From positions 3,908,501 through 3,972,500 of the forward strand of contig OU015566.1 in assembly GCA_907165135.1 (NCBI GenBank): DNA of 64,000 bases, given 5' to 3'. Under the pieces are notes generated by a model. It saw nothing but the letters and a program-made list of their open reading frames with translations. It made no database searches and had not been told where the DNA came from. Source of the DNA: Oikopleura dioica. Its lineage: Eukaryota > Chordata > Appendicularia > Copelata > Oikopleuridae. Both the position numbers and the translations under genes were made by a program. This document shows, piece after piece, positions 51,701 through 63,660 of this stretch. The stretch's first letter is position 1, and each line of letters begins with the position of its first letter.

Positions 51701-53937
51701 TAAGGGTACTACCTTCGATTTCTCGAAAGTTTGGAATATCGAAGGTAGTACCCTTAAGGGTTTCATATCTCTAACCCGAACCAAATGCCGAAATTCTTGA
51801 GAGATTTCATCGCTCTATTTACTTATGATTTCGGCTCAAAAACGGGACATTAAGGGTATTACCTTCGATTTCTCAAAAATTGGGAATATCGAAGGTAGTA
51901 CCCTTAAGTGTTTCCAGTCTCCAACCCGAGAGTTTCGAGCCGAAACACAGGCCATAATTCTAGAGATATTTTTCTAGAGAAAATTTCTAGAGATGGCTCT
52001 AGAATATGTTCAGTCAATATTATGCTGAAAATGAGTTGATTGGATCAAATGTTCGCTTTCATTTAGAGTTCTCCATGTAACGCTTGTAACAATTGTTGCA
52101 AAAGTTATGTTATCTTGTAAGTTTGCTGGATTCTAACACGATCAGATAACAAGCACCTACTTCACGACTCATCTGCGGCCAACAAAGCAGTTGCATATTT
52201 TTTGAGTTAGACCCACATACATAACTGTCTCATTCAAGACGAACTTTAAGAAACACAGTAAAAATGGGTCGAAAATAGAATTTTTGAAGAAAAAATTTCT
52301 TACAATTTTTGATCATATTTTCCCCAAACGGTAATAAGTGACCCACACTGGTCCCCAAGTCATTATAAATTGATAGTCTTCAGAAAACAGTCCATTTACT
52401 GTCATTATTAAATTTTGAGTAAGCCCACTTTCGGCAGTGCCGAATCGGCACACTGAATGACGAATGCTATAAAAATTTTAACTGAATGACATTTTGATAG
52501 CTTTGACGCGCGAATAATTAAGATCAAAACCGATCATTGTATCAATGATGGAATCTTCCGATTTTTAAGGAAGGCCATTTCAGTACCTAAAAATAAATTT
52601 GGCAAAATGCAGTTGTTTTCCCCTTCATTCGAATCTAAGATTCTTCCAAATCCGAAAAAGGAGACAAAACTGTTTGTATTGGAAACAGTATTTTAATTGG
52701 TTCCTTGAGCAGGAGAGTGAGAGAGAAGCCACTCTCCGATGATATGCGGCTTATCGCCCTGCGAGGTCCAGATATCCCGCTGCGTTTTATCACTTGCCCG
52801 CTCAGAGTTCGGCTCTTTTGGCTTTTTAAACTGATTACGTTCCATTTTATCTTCGCTTCTCCATAGCCCTTATTTTTGTATACTTATCTTGCTATAAGAG
52901 CAACCTTCCCGGGGTAGTCATTTTCCCACGTGATTTATTACAACGAGAAGAATCAGAATTCCAAAATGGAAAAAGGAGAATCGCGGCAGCATTCTTCCGG
53001 TGTGGAATTTGCCCTTTTTCATATTACCGTCACGATCAGATTGGATGATTTCATTTTCTTCTCCGGAGGATCGTTTTTTCGAGGAAGCTTGTTTTAATTT
53101 TGAATTTCCGTGATTTTAGAAATTGATATTTTCTTCTTCGCTTTGAAAAAACTGCTGAGAGCGGAGAGCAGATTTTTAAAAGCTGTGTTGATTCGGCCGA
53201 ACTTGACGGCACTAGCCCCGTCAAACATACAACCTTATCATTAACAAACTTGCTTCATTTCAGTTTACCCACGCACTTGCAAAAATATTCTTAGTATACG
53301 CCCTACGCGTATTTTAGGTCAACTTCGATTTCTTGATCTACTGGACTTTTCTGAGGCTTCTTTTGTTACCTTGACAGACTATCAAAATAAATTATCTGAT
53401 TTTTTTTCTTCCAGCAAGAGTTTGTCTTCCACCAGTGTTAAATGAAGGTCCTCCGGACGATTCCTGATGGATCAGAACCCCTAGCACTAATTTTTTTCTT
53501 CCTTTTTTATTTTTTGTCCTTGACAAATTGATTCTTTGAACACTTTCAAATCGAATAGGAATAATGGCGTAAGTGACAAATCGAAACTTTCGACCATTTG
53601 AAGTCGATAAGTGCGGCCCATTAAATCTGATTCAAGATAAGAGGTTTCTGAAGCCACAGAAATCCGGAGATTCTTAATTGATCCCATCTCACGAGCCCTT
53701 AAAAAATGGTTCCTTTATGTCTAACAAGGGTTTTTATCTACCAAGCTTTTTTGTCGCCCAGACAAAATCTAGACAAATCTTTCTGGATAAAGTTTACCGT
53801 CTAAGAACCAAGAAAAAGGCCGCGAAAATGCTTGTGTCTGTTTTGAAAACAGCTCTACTTAACTGCATTATTTATAAAAGTGCAGGAAAAGCTCGCTCGT
53901 CGGATTTTCTTTTGATGCATTTTTAAGCAGCTGGCTC
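48769..53937. other. Gene-poor stretch with repeats
   Basis: I see no gene I can support in about 5 kb. Contents: inverted CCAAT-type repeats at 49270-49560 (CACTTCCATAAATTGGTT arms), a TATTATATTATATTA run at about 50065, the palindrome tandem array at 51401-51940, and unremarkable AT-rich DNA. Several short open frames (for example 48896-49144, 49805-50014, 50620-50868) show no family likeness. Confidence 0.5.
51401..51940. repeat. Tandem array of about 150-bp units, each with a TTAA palindrome
   Basis: Four units starting at about 51401, 51551, 51699 and 51850. Each has a 58-bp fold-back (TTAAGGGTACTACCTTCGAT ... ATCGAAGGTAGTACCCTTAA) followed by about 90 bp containing CCAAATGCCGAAATTC, TAGAGAGATTTCATCGC and GATTTCGGCTCAAAAACGGG. 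The palindrome has the TTAAGGG ends of the dispersed MITEs. Confidence 0.92.
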
Positions 53938-53947
53938 GGTATATAAA
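53938..53947 (+). promoter_or_regulatory. TATA box
   Basis: GGTATATAAAC about 40 nt upstream of the ATG at 53986, in the place expected for a core promoter of the signal-peptide exon. Confidence 0.5.
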
Positions 53948-53985
53948 CAAGCATTTAGCTGGAAGAGAAGTTAGAAAATAAAACG

Positions 53986-54069
53986 ATGAACATTTTTCTT
54001 CTTTTTCTTGTGACCATCCCGCACGGGGCGGAGGCTATTTTGAATAGAAAGCAGCCTTCTTTACTTGAG
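53986..54069 (+). CDS. First exon of a secreted protein (partial)
   Basis: Encodes 28 residues: MNIFLLFLVTIPHGAEAILN then RKQPSLLE, a classic signal peptide with likely cleavage after AEA, ending at a consensus donor GAG|GTAAGC. A TATA box is just upstream. I could not find the next exon in the following kilobase, so the gene may be broken or have long introns. Confidence 0.5.
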
Positions 54070-55002
54070 GTAAGCAGATTTTTTTCTTAAGGGTATTAGT
54101 AATACCGTATTAATAATACCGTATTACCTTCGATTTCCAAAACTTGAGGCTTGAATAACTCTGAACCTGTGAGAGCTAGAGGTAATCAAAAGAGGAAAAA
54201 ATGAAAATTTATCCTTAATCTTAATTTTGTCAATGCGGTATTTTGATTCGTCAACGAACAATCGGCTAAATTTTTCTTCAAAATCGTCAATTATTCTGGG
54301 TTGTATCTACCTTTTTCCTTGCTCCATACCGTCCCTTCGTTTGTGGTTCAATTTTTTACGGATGGGTCAAATTTCAATAGTGTGGAAATCCTTGTTTAGA
54401 TGCTGATCCGAAAAGTGCAAAACAACTTTAGCGCAGTAAAACGTGGAGACTTCCGGAAAAGACAACTCGAGCTCAAAACGCCCTTCTATGATTACTGAAT
54501 AAAGAAACTCTCTTCTCCCTACCTGGAAAGCGTGTTATTTAACCAATAAGAGCATAATCCCTCGATTGGGCAAATGAAACGGCACACGAAGCGGTCCGAA
54601 GCGGCTGACAGTTGAAAAGGATGAAAGTTCACCGAGAAAGGTGCCAGCTGCGCCGGCCACAGTTAAAAATCCGCAAGGTCAGCGAGAGCGACTAATCAAG
54701 CAAGCTAGAATGAATCTTGCTAGAGTTTTTCTGGTAATAGTTAATCATTCGCAGAGTGACTCCGCGAGGTAGGCGCGGGTGCTTTTATTCAATAACTGTA
54801 TTCTGAAGCTTAAACATAGCAAAAATTATCGGAACAGAAACTCGCGCATCTATTTGGATCGCTTTCAAAGATGATTGGACGGTAACAGAGCGTTTCTTGA
54901 GTTGAAATATTTTTCGAAGAAGTAACCGTAAGACCTGACCATTCAGCACGTTCAACAGCGAGACTATAATGACGCATCTTTTAAGTTTATTAATCACTTA
55001 CA

Positions 55003-55191
55003 GAAAATACGCCTGGTCTGGGACGGTCTTAATCAGCCAAAGCGTCCCAAACCAGGATTATTTTCGCTCTCGCCTCTGGCGCCACTTTCATATTAAAAAG
55101 CACCCCCAAGGCGTGCGCCTTTGATCTTTAAATGGCCCGACCGTCCCAAACCAGGCGTATTTTTGACCGTCCCAGACCAGGATTATTTTCT
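55003..55191. mobile_element. MITE with AAAATACGCCTGGT termini
   Basis: Left AAAATACGCCTGGTCTGGGA and right complement with one mismatch (ending 55164), plus inner and outer copies of GTCCCAAACCAGGATTATTTT, giving a nested inverted structure. Confidence 0.85.
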
Positions 55192-55290
55192 ACCTTAATC
55201 GTCCATCAATAATAATGAAGTAAGAACCCGTAAATATCATTGACGGATAATGGTAAGTCTAAATATTTGATAATAATTTTTGAGATTTAA

Positions 55291-56735
55291 TCAGAGTACA
55301 TTTAGTAATTGGCCAGCCGTAGTCCATTTGTTATTTTGTAAAAGAAAAACGTCTCTTATAAAACCAATTCCATCATTGTTGTCATTACTTGTTGTTCCAC
55401 CAGCTGTTATAATTCCATTACCGATAGAAACACAAGTGTGGGTACTCAATTTTCCGGCAGGATGAGATGGCTCATTCATCCATCCGCTTGTAGCGATAAT
55501 TAGTATTCATGATGATATAATTTACCTAACGGCCAAAGTCTCTACAGAACTTGTATCTTCTCCGGCGACCGCCGTCGCTTGTCCATCTAAGAGAACCAAG
55601 CAAGCAAATTTGTGTTGGATACTCGTATTTGGTAAAGATCGTGAAATATTCCCATCGAATGCCTCACATTTATTTGTGTATCCTTCACATATAACCACCT
55701 CATCATGCACCTCTTTCACGGTCACAAGTGATCCTCCTGTTGCATAAAACTTGTTGATAAGCCTTATTTGTGTCTCAACGAATTCACAGCCATCAATATA
55801 GGCGATCTTTATCAAAGTAAAGGGAACTAAGATTATTTTAAATTACCTTATAACCGTCATAATTCCCACCAAAAACGTAAATGCGCCCATTTAGTAGTGC
55901 ACTCGAAGATTTCCAAAGATAATCAATATTATTTTCGTTTGGAGGAGGGATCTTATAATAACGATTATCCTTGAAAAGCGCTTACAAGATATAATACACC
56001 GGAGATTCGGAGTCAAAATTTTGAAATTCAGAAATTTGATTTAAAAAAAACTTGAAGGGTTCTTAAATTAACTCAATACAATTTCAGCGCTCCCTTGAAA
56101 CTTCCTTCAGCGGATAAAGTATAGGAATATCCATTGCCATCGAACTGACACATAACACTTATATAAGGTTCACAAGAAAATTTTGTCTCACAAGGACATC
56201 CAAGCTCACATTGATCCATACAAGGACATTCATCTGATTCTTCAATGAACACTGAGAAACATTTTTCGAAGCAGCTTTTGTTTGCTGCGCATATCTTCAA
56301 GCAAGCACTTAATTCGTCAGATCTCTCGTCTAAGCATTGCTGATAGAATTTGTTGTTCGTCTGTGGTTCTTTGCAAGTGCAAATACTATGAGGACAATCG
56401 GTACATCCATCCGGGCAATTATCATAACAAGGACAATCGGCATAACATCCTGTATTTATTCCAAAATAGAATAATTCTTCTCTATAAAAATCTACCTGTA
56501 TATTCAATCAAACAAGTTCTCTCACAACTCGATTCACTACATGCATCTTTGCAAGCAATAAACTGAGCATAGCAGTGACCGTCACAGACTTGTCCTATAT
56601 TTTGATCGCTAAAATTTCACTTAAAAACCTGCGAAACCGAGATACTCACGGGCATTCCGCTGCAACCTGAACAGGCTTTATAGCTTGAACATTCGCTTCA
56701 GAAGCTGAAAATAAAAGTAAAAATATTCTCTTCAT
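55291..56735 (-). CDS. Cys-rich / kelch secreted protein, shortened paralogue
   Basis: Start at 56735 (MKRIFLLLFSASEANVQA, signal-like) to VAAECP; then GQVCDGHCYAQFIACKDACS; then about 56455-56080, very Cys-rich (CPCYDNCPDGCTDCPHSICT; CMDQCELGCPCETKFSC). Kelch-type exons follow at about 55975-55850 (LLNGRIYVFGGNYDGYK), 55815-55525 (CLVLLDGQATAVAGEDTSSV) and about 55479-55291 (STHTCVSIGNGIITAGGTTS), where the frame stops after WTTAGQLLNVL. Compared with the 41430-43579 protein, the last blades, Thr-rich linker and Ly6 module are missing, so it is either a shorter form with a further exon not found or a pseudogene. Confidence 0.6.
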
Positions 56736-57709
56736 CTCTTTTGAAAGAAGCAGAGAAACTCAATTTTATTCATTTTTTTCTGAGCTTTGTAAAGTTCAGT
56801 TGTATTTGCTTTCCCGTTGAAAATATCACCAAGCTCACATCCGTTAAAAAGTCCTGAAGACTTTGCATTGCTTGTTTTCTATGATTTTGTGCGTTTGTAT
56901 AAATCATACAAGTTGATTTTTTAATGGAAAACAACAACAAAATTTTCTACTGAAACAAGTTTAGTGTGACAGATGAAAGCGGTAGTCTGAGCTAATCCCT
57001 AACTCAAAACTCCACAATCGGCGGTTTCCCGATTTTCTCAAAAAATGAGGAAAAAGCGCTTTCAATTTCACACTGAACTAACCCGATTTCCGGCTCTAAC
57101 ATGGATAGGAATAGAGAACGTGAAAAAGTTCAATTTTATTATTTCTCTTATAAAAGAAAAAATCGCGTCGCTGGAAAAGCTGATTGAGCGATTTTTTCGA
57201 AAGGATTAGAAATTAAGAAAATTGAAGGAAATTTCGGAAGAAGCGGGTCGCCAATCGATACCCTCTAATCTCGTGGGACGAATGAAAAAGTTGAAATGAA
57301 GATGCGGAAGTGACTGTCAAAAAGTACCAGCTTTGAGGGGAAGGCGCTCCGACCACGGACGCTTATCATGACAGTAAGTACGCTCCTTCTTCGCCGAAGA
57401 TTATCCACTTGGAAGGATCATAATTCAGGATCAGAAATTTTGAGCGATAAAGTCTGTAATACAAAGTATTAGTTGACGAGCTTAGTTCAATTCTTTATTC
57501 TCGTATTTGAGGAAATCGTATGTTTTTGGCAGTTATGAATCCTAACTTATGATACAGTCAAAGGCAGATAAAAATAATCACAATGAAAATTATTCGTGAA
57601 AATGATAAAGTGCAGAGGAATGACAATCTAACCCGAACCCTAACCCTTATGTTAGACAGTCTAGTTCAGTCAGGTACAATTCGGTGGATCATAAAGAACT
57701 CAAATCTAT
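56736..57709. other. Intergenic, no gene recognised
   Basis: AT-rich; contains a telomere-like AACCCGAACCCTAACCC at about 57631. No frame with family likeness. Confidence 0.4.
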
Positions 57710-58045
57710 CTATACCGCTAAGAATCCACGGTTGCCATTTTCTTCATTGGTCGTCTCAAAAGCCTCTAGTTCGTTGCGCTCTCTGCTTTCTCCTCTGATT
57801 TCTTCGATTTCCTTCTTGATCTGCGCATTCTTCTTTTCTCTTCGTAAGTCCATTCGCTCTCTGAAAAGTTCTCGACGTCTTCGAGCTCTTCGCTGATTGC
57901 TGTAAATCAATGAGACGAGCATTTCAATGATGATGAAGTAGAAGATTCCAAATTGCCAGGGCTCAAGTGTTTCAACAAAAGCTTTGATTTTAGTGACCCC
58001 CGTTTTGATATCACTGATGCATCGAGGAAGTAAAAATTCCCCTTG
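57710..58045 (-). CDS. Membrane/coiled-coil protein, C-terminal part
   Basis: The open frame reads GEFLLPRCISDIKTGVTKIK, FVETLEPWQF, a membrane helix (GIFYFIIIEMLVSLIYS), then an Arg/Glu-rich coiled coil (NQRRARRRRELFRERMDLRR ... IEEIRGESRERNEL) and ends GNRGFLAV. The upstream exon could not be joined with confidence. No family recognised. Confidence 0.45.
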   Translation of the reverse strand, partial: QGEFLLPRCISDIKTGVTKIKAFVETLEPWQFGIFYFIIIEMLVSLIYSNQRRARRRRELFRERMDLRREKKNAQIKKEIEEIRGESRERNELEAFETTNEENGNRGFLAV

Positions 58046-58344
58046 TTTTGAAATAAAAGTTTTGAAAGCATGACATCAGATTCGTAAACAAAGCGCCCTT
58101 AGCTGAACTGAAAAACATGATTAAAATGTTGAATAACGATGTCATCGTGACTGGGCCACAAGGAGTTTGATTTCTTTCCAACCGCAGCAACAAAATAAAC
58201 ATAAACAAGGACTGGACTCGCTGTGAAGATAAGCTCTTGGTGATTCGTCGAAAAATTTACATACACGTCAGACTTTACACGTATCTTATGATTAAGGTTT
58301 TTCGAGAATTTTCTCACGAAAAATTCATCGATTCAAAGTTTTTC

Positions 58345-58640
58345 GTCACGAATCGGGAAAAAAAATCGACAAATTTTGCGTTGGCGGCTTCTCGGTTCCT
58401 GATTGGCTGGATCGCAAAATACAGGCTTCTGATTGGTTGAAAATTTTCACGAAAAATTTGTCGAAATTTTTTGCCGATTCGTGTCGAAAATTTTGAATCG
58501 ATGAATTTTTCGTGAAAATTTTCAACCAATCAAAAGCCAGGATTTTGCGAAACAGCGAATCAGAAGCCGAGAAGCCGCCCACGCAAAATTTGTCGAATTT
58601 TTTTTTGCCGATTCGTGTCGAATATTTGAACCGATGAATT
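58345..58640. mobile_element. Compound CCAAT-type MITE
   Basis: Two overlapping inverted units. The first (58345-58495) has AATCGACAAATTTTGCGTTG and its complement with TTCTGATTGG inside; the second (58495-58630) repeats the arms in opposite order. CGAATCGG-type edges replace the GGAACCGACA edges of the 23972 element. Confidence 0.8.
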
Positions 58641-59200
58641 TCTCGAAATCTACCCCTAATTCTTCTGCAAAGCGAAAAAAGAACTGTTCATAATTGTCTC
58701 TAAATTCATCGTTGATTGGAGGCCACGTCTGCGCCGGAACTCTCGACGCAAGTGTTTGTTCTGAAGGTCAACAAAGATTGCTGGGCACGCGTGACCCCAC
58801 CCCGTTAAACCTTTTCTCCTGCTTATCAACCCGCGCGCCCTTATCGTTTATTTTGAGCACCTTCTCTACCGCTTTTCTTTTTCTGACAAACGAAGATGTA
58901 ATTATGACACACTTTGACTTGAGCCTAAAAAGTTCAAATTCAAGAATAATTTTTTGCGTAAAAAGTTTTTCTGCCGCGCTTGATTACAAGCTGGGAAATC
59001 TTCGCACGAAATCGGCAATTTGCTTCTCGTCGGGATTCATTAAGATCGAGGCAAGTGGCAATTTCGCGCTCATCTCACCGCTAAAGCAACTCCCGTCAGA
59101 CTTCTGAATTTCAATGTTTTTGCGAAGGGACGGTACTGGAACCGTTAGACAAGTGCCACATTTGCAAGAGTGGGCTCCGGTTAGGGTTAGGTTTAATTTA
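58641..59200. other. No gene recognised
   Basis: Contains a 137-codon plus-strand open frame (58694-59107) without family likeness or splice context, and a telomere-like GGTTAGGGTTAGG at about 59178 at the edge of the next element. Confidence 0.35.
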
Positions 59201-59531
59201 AGAAAACCTGAGTCAGGGTCTGAAAGATCTCTACTGAAAGCCGCGTCGCGGTTTTTCTTGAATCAAAGCCGCGGAGCGGCTTCGAAAAATTCCATTCAAT
59301 TTGAAAATTTTGAAATAGCCGCATTGCGGCTTTGAGAAGATCTTTCAGAACCTGTAGTCTAGCCTAGACTGTCTACTAGACAGTGTCTAGTCTTCGAGAC
59401 CTGCGTAGAAAACATGAGTCATTATCTCAAAAATTTCTACTTTAAGCCGCAGAGCGGCTATTTTTCAACAAAGCCGCTGCGCGGCTTTTAGAATAGACTT
59501 TTGAGAACCTGACACAGGCTTTCTACACAGG
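59201..59531. mobile_element. Compound MITE with TGAGTCA-type termini
   Basis: Starts AGAAAACCTGAGTCAGGGTC and ends GGCTTTCTACACAGG, with internal GCCGC/GCGGC fold-backs in two halves joined by a GTCTAGCCTAGACTGTCTAC palindromic centre. Looks like two insertions of the 48547-type family. Confidence 0.8.
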
Positions 59532-60149
59532 TCGCCGAGCCTAGAAAACACCTTTTGAATTATTACTCATACCTTCACAGGAGCATATCCCCTTAGTACT
59601 GTAGTTTTTTTGAAGACGTAAAAATGGAAAAGTTCGAAAAAGCGCGTTAGAGATGTAGAGTTTTTTGATTATTTTAGAAAAGAATCTACTCACGTCAGTT
59701 TGCGACCGCAAACACGTGTTAGGAATGTGCTAATGCCAAAGTCGTAGTTAAACCTTTCGAAAGCCTCGATTCAGCGAATTTTGCGCGATATTTTCAGCCG
59801 CGGTCGGGAAAAAAAATCGGCCGAGTAAGCAAAGACCAGAACCTGTCATAATTCTAAAATGCGCGATTGCGCGCTTATCATTGAAGGATTCAGGAAAAAC
59901 GAGATGGTAAATTGTTCTGTAAAATGATTTACGGTTGACGATGGTGACGGTTGAAAACGGAGATTTCTGTAATTCGAAAATGACGAAAAAATTACGTCGC
60001 CCGATTTTCCGGCTTCCGCTGTACTTGAAAATCATTTTTCTCTGAGGAAACCTAAAAAATCGCTCCGCTATGGATCAAATTTAAACAAAAATGCGTGAAA
60101 AGAACGATGATATCCGCCGATGTCTTTCAATGTCAATAAAAAGTCTGTA

Positions 60150-60480
60150 TACAAAAAGTAATGTCCATTTTCGTCTTCTGATGTTAATTGATGTCAAACA
60201 CTGCCTTAATGTTTCATAATGTCCAATGATGTCCTTTGATGCTCATAGATGTTTGCAGATGTGTGAAGATGTCTTCAGATGTCTTAAGATGTCTTCAGAT
60301 GATTTCAGATTTATTCAAATGTCTTCAAATTAATTCAGATGTCTTCAGATGACTTTAGATTTCTTAAAATGTCATCAAATGTCTTCAAATGTTTTCAAAT
60401 GTCTTTAAATGTCTTCAAATGTATTCAAATGTCTTCAAATGTCTTCAAATGTCTTCAGATGTCTTATGATGTTATATGAA
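60150..60480. repeat. ATGTCTTCA-type short tandem repeats
   Basis: About 30 degenerate copies of a 10-11 bp word AATGTCTTCA / GATGTCTTCA with clear local runs (60400-60470). Looser copies recur at about 62290-62580. Confidence 0.85.
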
Positions 60481-63396
60481 ACTAATTTTTGCCTGTGGAT
60501 CTTTTTTTAATCGAAAATGTCTTGTAATCTCTGCAGATGTCTGTAAGATTCTTAGATGTCTGTTAGTCTTTTTAGATTTAGTTGTAATTGGATTTAATAT
60601 AAGATCTCAGACAAAATATGATCTAATGAATCCGCGAAAAGGGCATTTTGAAAAAAAGATTATATGATGCCAAATCCTTATTCCGTTTATATAAAAACGT
60701 GATTTCGCGCGTTCTCTGCCTAATCCGACCTTTTCCCCGCTAAATACCGATATCCCCTTCGAGGACTGATTGCGCTACTTATCATCAAAACCGCCACTGT
60801 TGCGTAACCAAGAAAGAAATTCAAGAAAAAAAGGAAAAGCGCGATTATTTTTTCACACTTCTAAATCTCCAAGAAGCTTGTTTTTGCGAAAAAATGAAAC
60901 GAAAACAGGCCAAAGAAGGATTAAGCCATTAATTATTTCGGATAATTGACGGGACAACACTTTTCAATCCAAGTATTTCAGGGGCTCTCTCTCTGTCTTA
61001 GGTTTTTTAAAAAGTTTTTTTAGTCTAAGCAATACCCTTATCGTATACCTTACCCTTATTTATGGCTTACCCTATGTTAAGGTCCCTAACACTTATCTCC
61101 ACCTGTCTTATCTCAAATCAAAGGACATCTCCAAAGAGAAAAAGAGATTCTAGTTCAAGTACTGCTCTTGGCCTTGTCGATGTCTTTTCAAAACAAAAAA
61201 CTTGTAACGAGAAAACTCGCAATTTGCCCCTCAACGGCCTCTTAGAAACTCAATATCAAATCGACTTCCTAACCAGTAGCTGCGCGTTTTCTGGGTTTCG
61301 GAAATTTCGACTCAAAAACGTGGCGGACTCGTTGAACATGTCCGTTTTGAGCGGAAGACGTGGGAGATTTGAATAGATAGATTTTCAAGATTTTCAAGTC
61401 GCCTTCAGCTTATCAGTTTTTCGAGCGTTTGAGTCATCATTTTTTTGCCCGACAAAGACCTTGAAAGATAAACCCAAGCTTTTTCTCTTGTAGCGTTGTA
61501 AGTATTATTCCGGATTTAACCCGCTTTGTTAGGTATAAAACTGCATTAACCCGTTTTAGACCGCACTGTGAGGGACTCCTTATCGAAGATGATAAAGTAA
61601 TCATATGTTTTAAGGTCGAAAATGAGCAGAATTTTCATTGAACTTAAGGGGCTCCCCTTCGGTTTTTCGAAAATTCAGTGAGTCCTGTTAAAAGCAACGT
61701 TTTAATTCTTGGCCACCAAAATCCGCCCGCCAATCTCGCCCCAATTAAAAACGTCTCGCTTCGCGGAAAACGAAAAGGTTCATATCATTTCGTATATAAA
61801 ACATTGGCGGTTTTAAAAAGAGGTACCCGCGCACGGATTTACTGAAAACGTGCCACCAGTTCCACAAAAATGATCCACGGCAAACGTGCTCATTTGGCTC
61901 AAAGTGCTGGGCTCAATCTGCCAAATAGCTGGCTTCGGAGTTTTTTGATTGCGCAAGCAAAAAAATCGAAGCGGCCGAAACGGGCGAAAACTGAATTTTA
62001 ATCACGGTTGACGATGTTAACAGCAGTATTGTGACAATATACCGAAGTTCGCGATAGGCCGCGTATCAGTGTTTTTATTGGTTAATTACAATGTTCACAC
62101 GTGACCACAGTGGCCATGTAGCTGCGCCGACGGACGACAAGGAGAATTTGTAATTCTAGCAGAGCCGCATTATTCCCTGTCACTCCGGTTTTCTAAAGAA
62201 TCCAACTCGTGGAGCGACAACGATTTCGGCTAGAATACGCAGGTCAAGGGTTAACGATGTGGATAATCTCGATTTATTCTTTCCAAAATTTTCAGATGAC
62301 ATCCGATGTCTTGAAATGTCTATTCATGTTTATTCATACCTCTTTGTTTTAAGAAACTAAGGCTGAAATGTCCGCAAATGTTTCAATTTTCCTGTGATTG
62401 CTTCAAATGTCCTCAAATGTCTCGAAATGTCTAATTTTTTTTTACCAACCTAGAATTTTTCAGAAAGCTGGAAATGTTTAGAGATAAGAGATCTCAGATG
62501 ACTGTATTTGTTTCTTGATGAATGACGTATAAATGTAATCGGATGTCTTACGATGTCATCAGATGTGTCCGAAAATGTCGATCGTAAGAATTTTTATTTG
62601 AAGAAGAAAAAATTCATTTTCATTTTCATCTAAAAACTTTGAATAAAGAGCAGAAAACAATTTTTTTTTCATTCGAACTTGATAAAAAATTCAAGAGTCA
62701 AATTAAAAATTCGAGCTGGACAAGGCCAAGAGCGCAGATTCACTCTTGCCGCTTCCCATGCCGCTGACTCGATTTGAATAATTTAGAATAATGAAATCCA
62801 CCCGATCCCAAAAAAACGTTTTTCGCCTTGCTTCTTTTTTTATCAACCCCGCGTTTGACATTTTCAAAAGCGACATTTTCAATTTTCACACTTTGAAATA
62901 ATTTCAAAGAAATTTACAAGATTATCAAAATATTCGAAAAAATTAAAAAGGAAAATTCTAATTGCCAATTTCGTCAGCGACGTCCGGTCACTAGAAGTCC
63001 GGCTTAGAGGGTTGAATTATTTTCTGAAGATATAAGACGCGTTTTAATCCCCCGCCGAGCTCGAGTTCCACCAGACGCCCGCTTTTCTGATCTACCGATT
63101 TCGTCAGAATTTCTATTTTTCAAGCTAAATCGACCATTTTAGAATTCATCAACTTGGCAATTTTCTTGGGTTCATTTTTCTCGTCAAATAATAATTCATT
63201 TTTTTTATTTTTTTAAATAATTTTTCTTTTTTTAATTTTAAAAATTTTTTCTTGAAATAATTATTTTTTTTTTTAATTTTTCATTATTAGAAAAAAATAA
63301 TTGCTTTTGAGGAAAAAAAATAAAATTAGAAGTCAAGTCCTTTTTGACGAGTTCAGATTCCCTCGAAAAGAGTTGAAAAAAAGAGCCCGTGTCCCT
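60481..63396. other. Gene-poor AT-rich DNA
   Basis: No gene supported. Includes a half TTAA element end (TTAAGGGGCTCCCCTTCGG at about 61647) and a long A/T-only stretch at about 63190-63330. Confidence 0.45.
62290..62580. repeat. Degenerate ATGTC-type repeats
   Basis: Scattered GATGTC, AATGTC words with spacings of about 10-20 bp (CCGATGTCTTGAAATGTC, GATGTCTTACGATGTCATC). Probably the eroded relative of 60150-60480. Confidence 0.6.
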
Positions 63397-63660
63397 CTAA
63401 ACAAGCTGTTTCCTCATGTTTGCTCGATCCAAACGTGAGACTGTCGGAATTCTGGATTTTCGTTTTTCAACTCGAAAAACAAGAGTCGGAAGAATGGTGT
63501 TTCCATTTGTTCCGGTCGCGTACCGAGCTGCTGGACAGGCGGCGATGAGATAAGACAAATTGGGCTGGAATTCGACGGCCAAATCGCGCGCCGAATGCCC
63601 AAGATGCGCAACTATGTCATATAATATGAGGTGGAGAGATGCGGCACATTTTCGAAGATA
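63397..63660 (-). CDS. Possible C-terminal exon of an unknown protein
   Basis: An open stretch of about 85 codons reads SLHLILYDIVAHLGHSARDL, VEFQPNLSYLIAACPAARYA and ends RLDRANMRKQLV. Composition is more protein-like than neighbouring frames, but no family is recognised and no acceptor is certain. Confidence 0.25.
   Translation of the reverse strand, partial: YLRKCAASLHLILYDIVAHLGHSARDLAVEFQPNLSYLIAACPAARYATGTNGNTILPTLVFRVEKRKSRIPTVSRLDRANMRKQLV

Noticed and set aside
51401-51940. Regular repeats considered as a CRISPR-like array
   Set aside because: The spacers are themselves repeated and the genome is eukaryotic; it is a tandem satellite.
61062-61376. 104-codon plus-strand frame starting with ATG
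   Set aside because: No family likeness, no promoter or splice context, and it lies in gene-poor DNA; cannot be supported.
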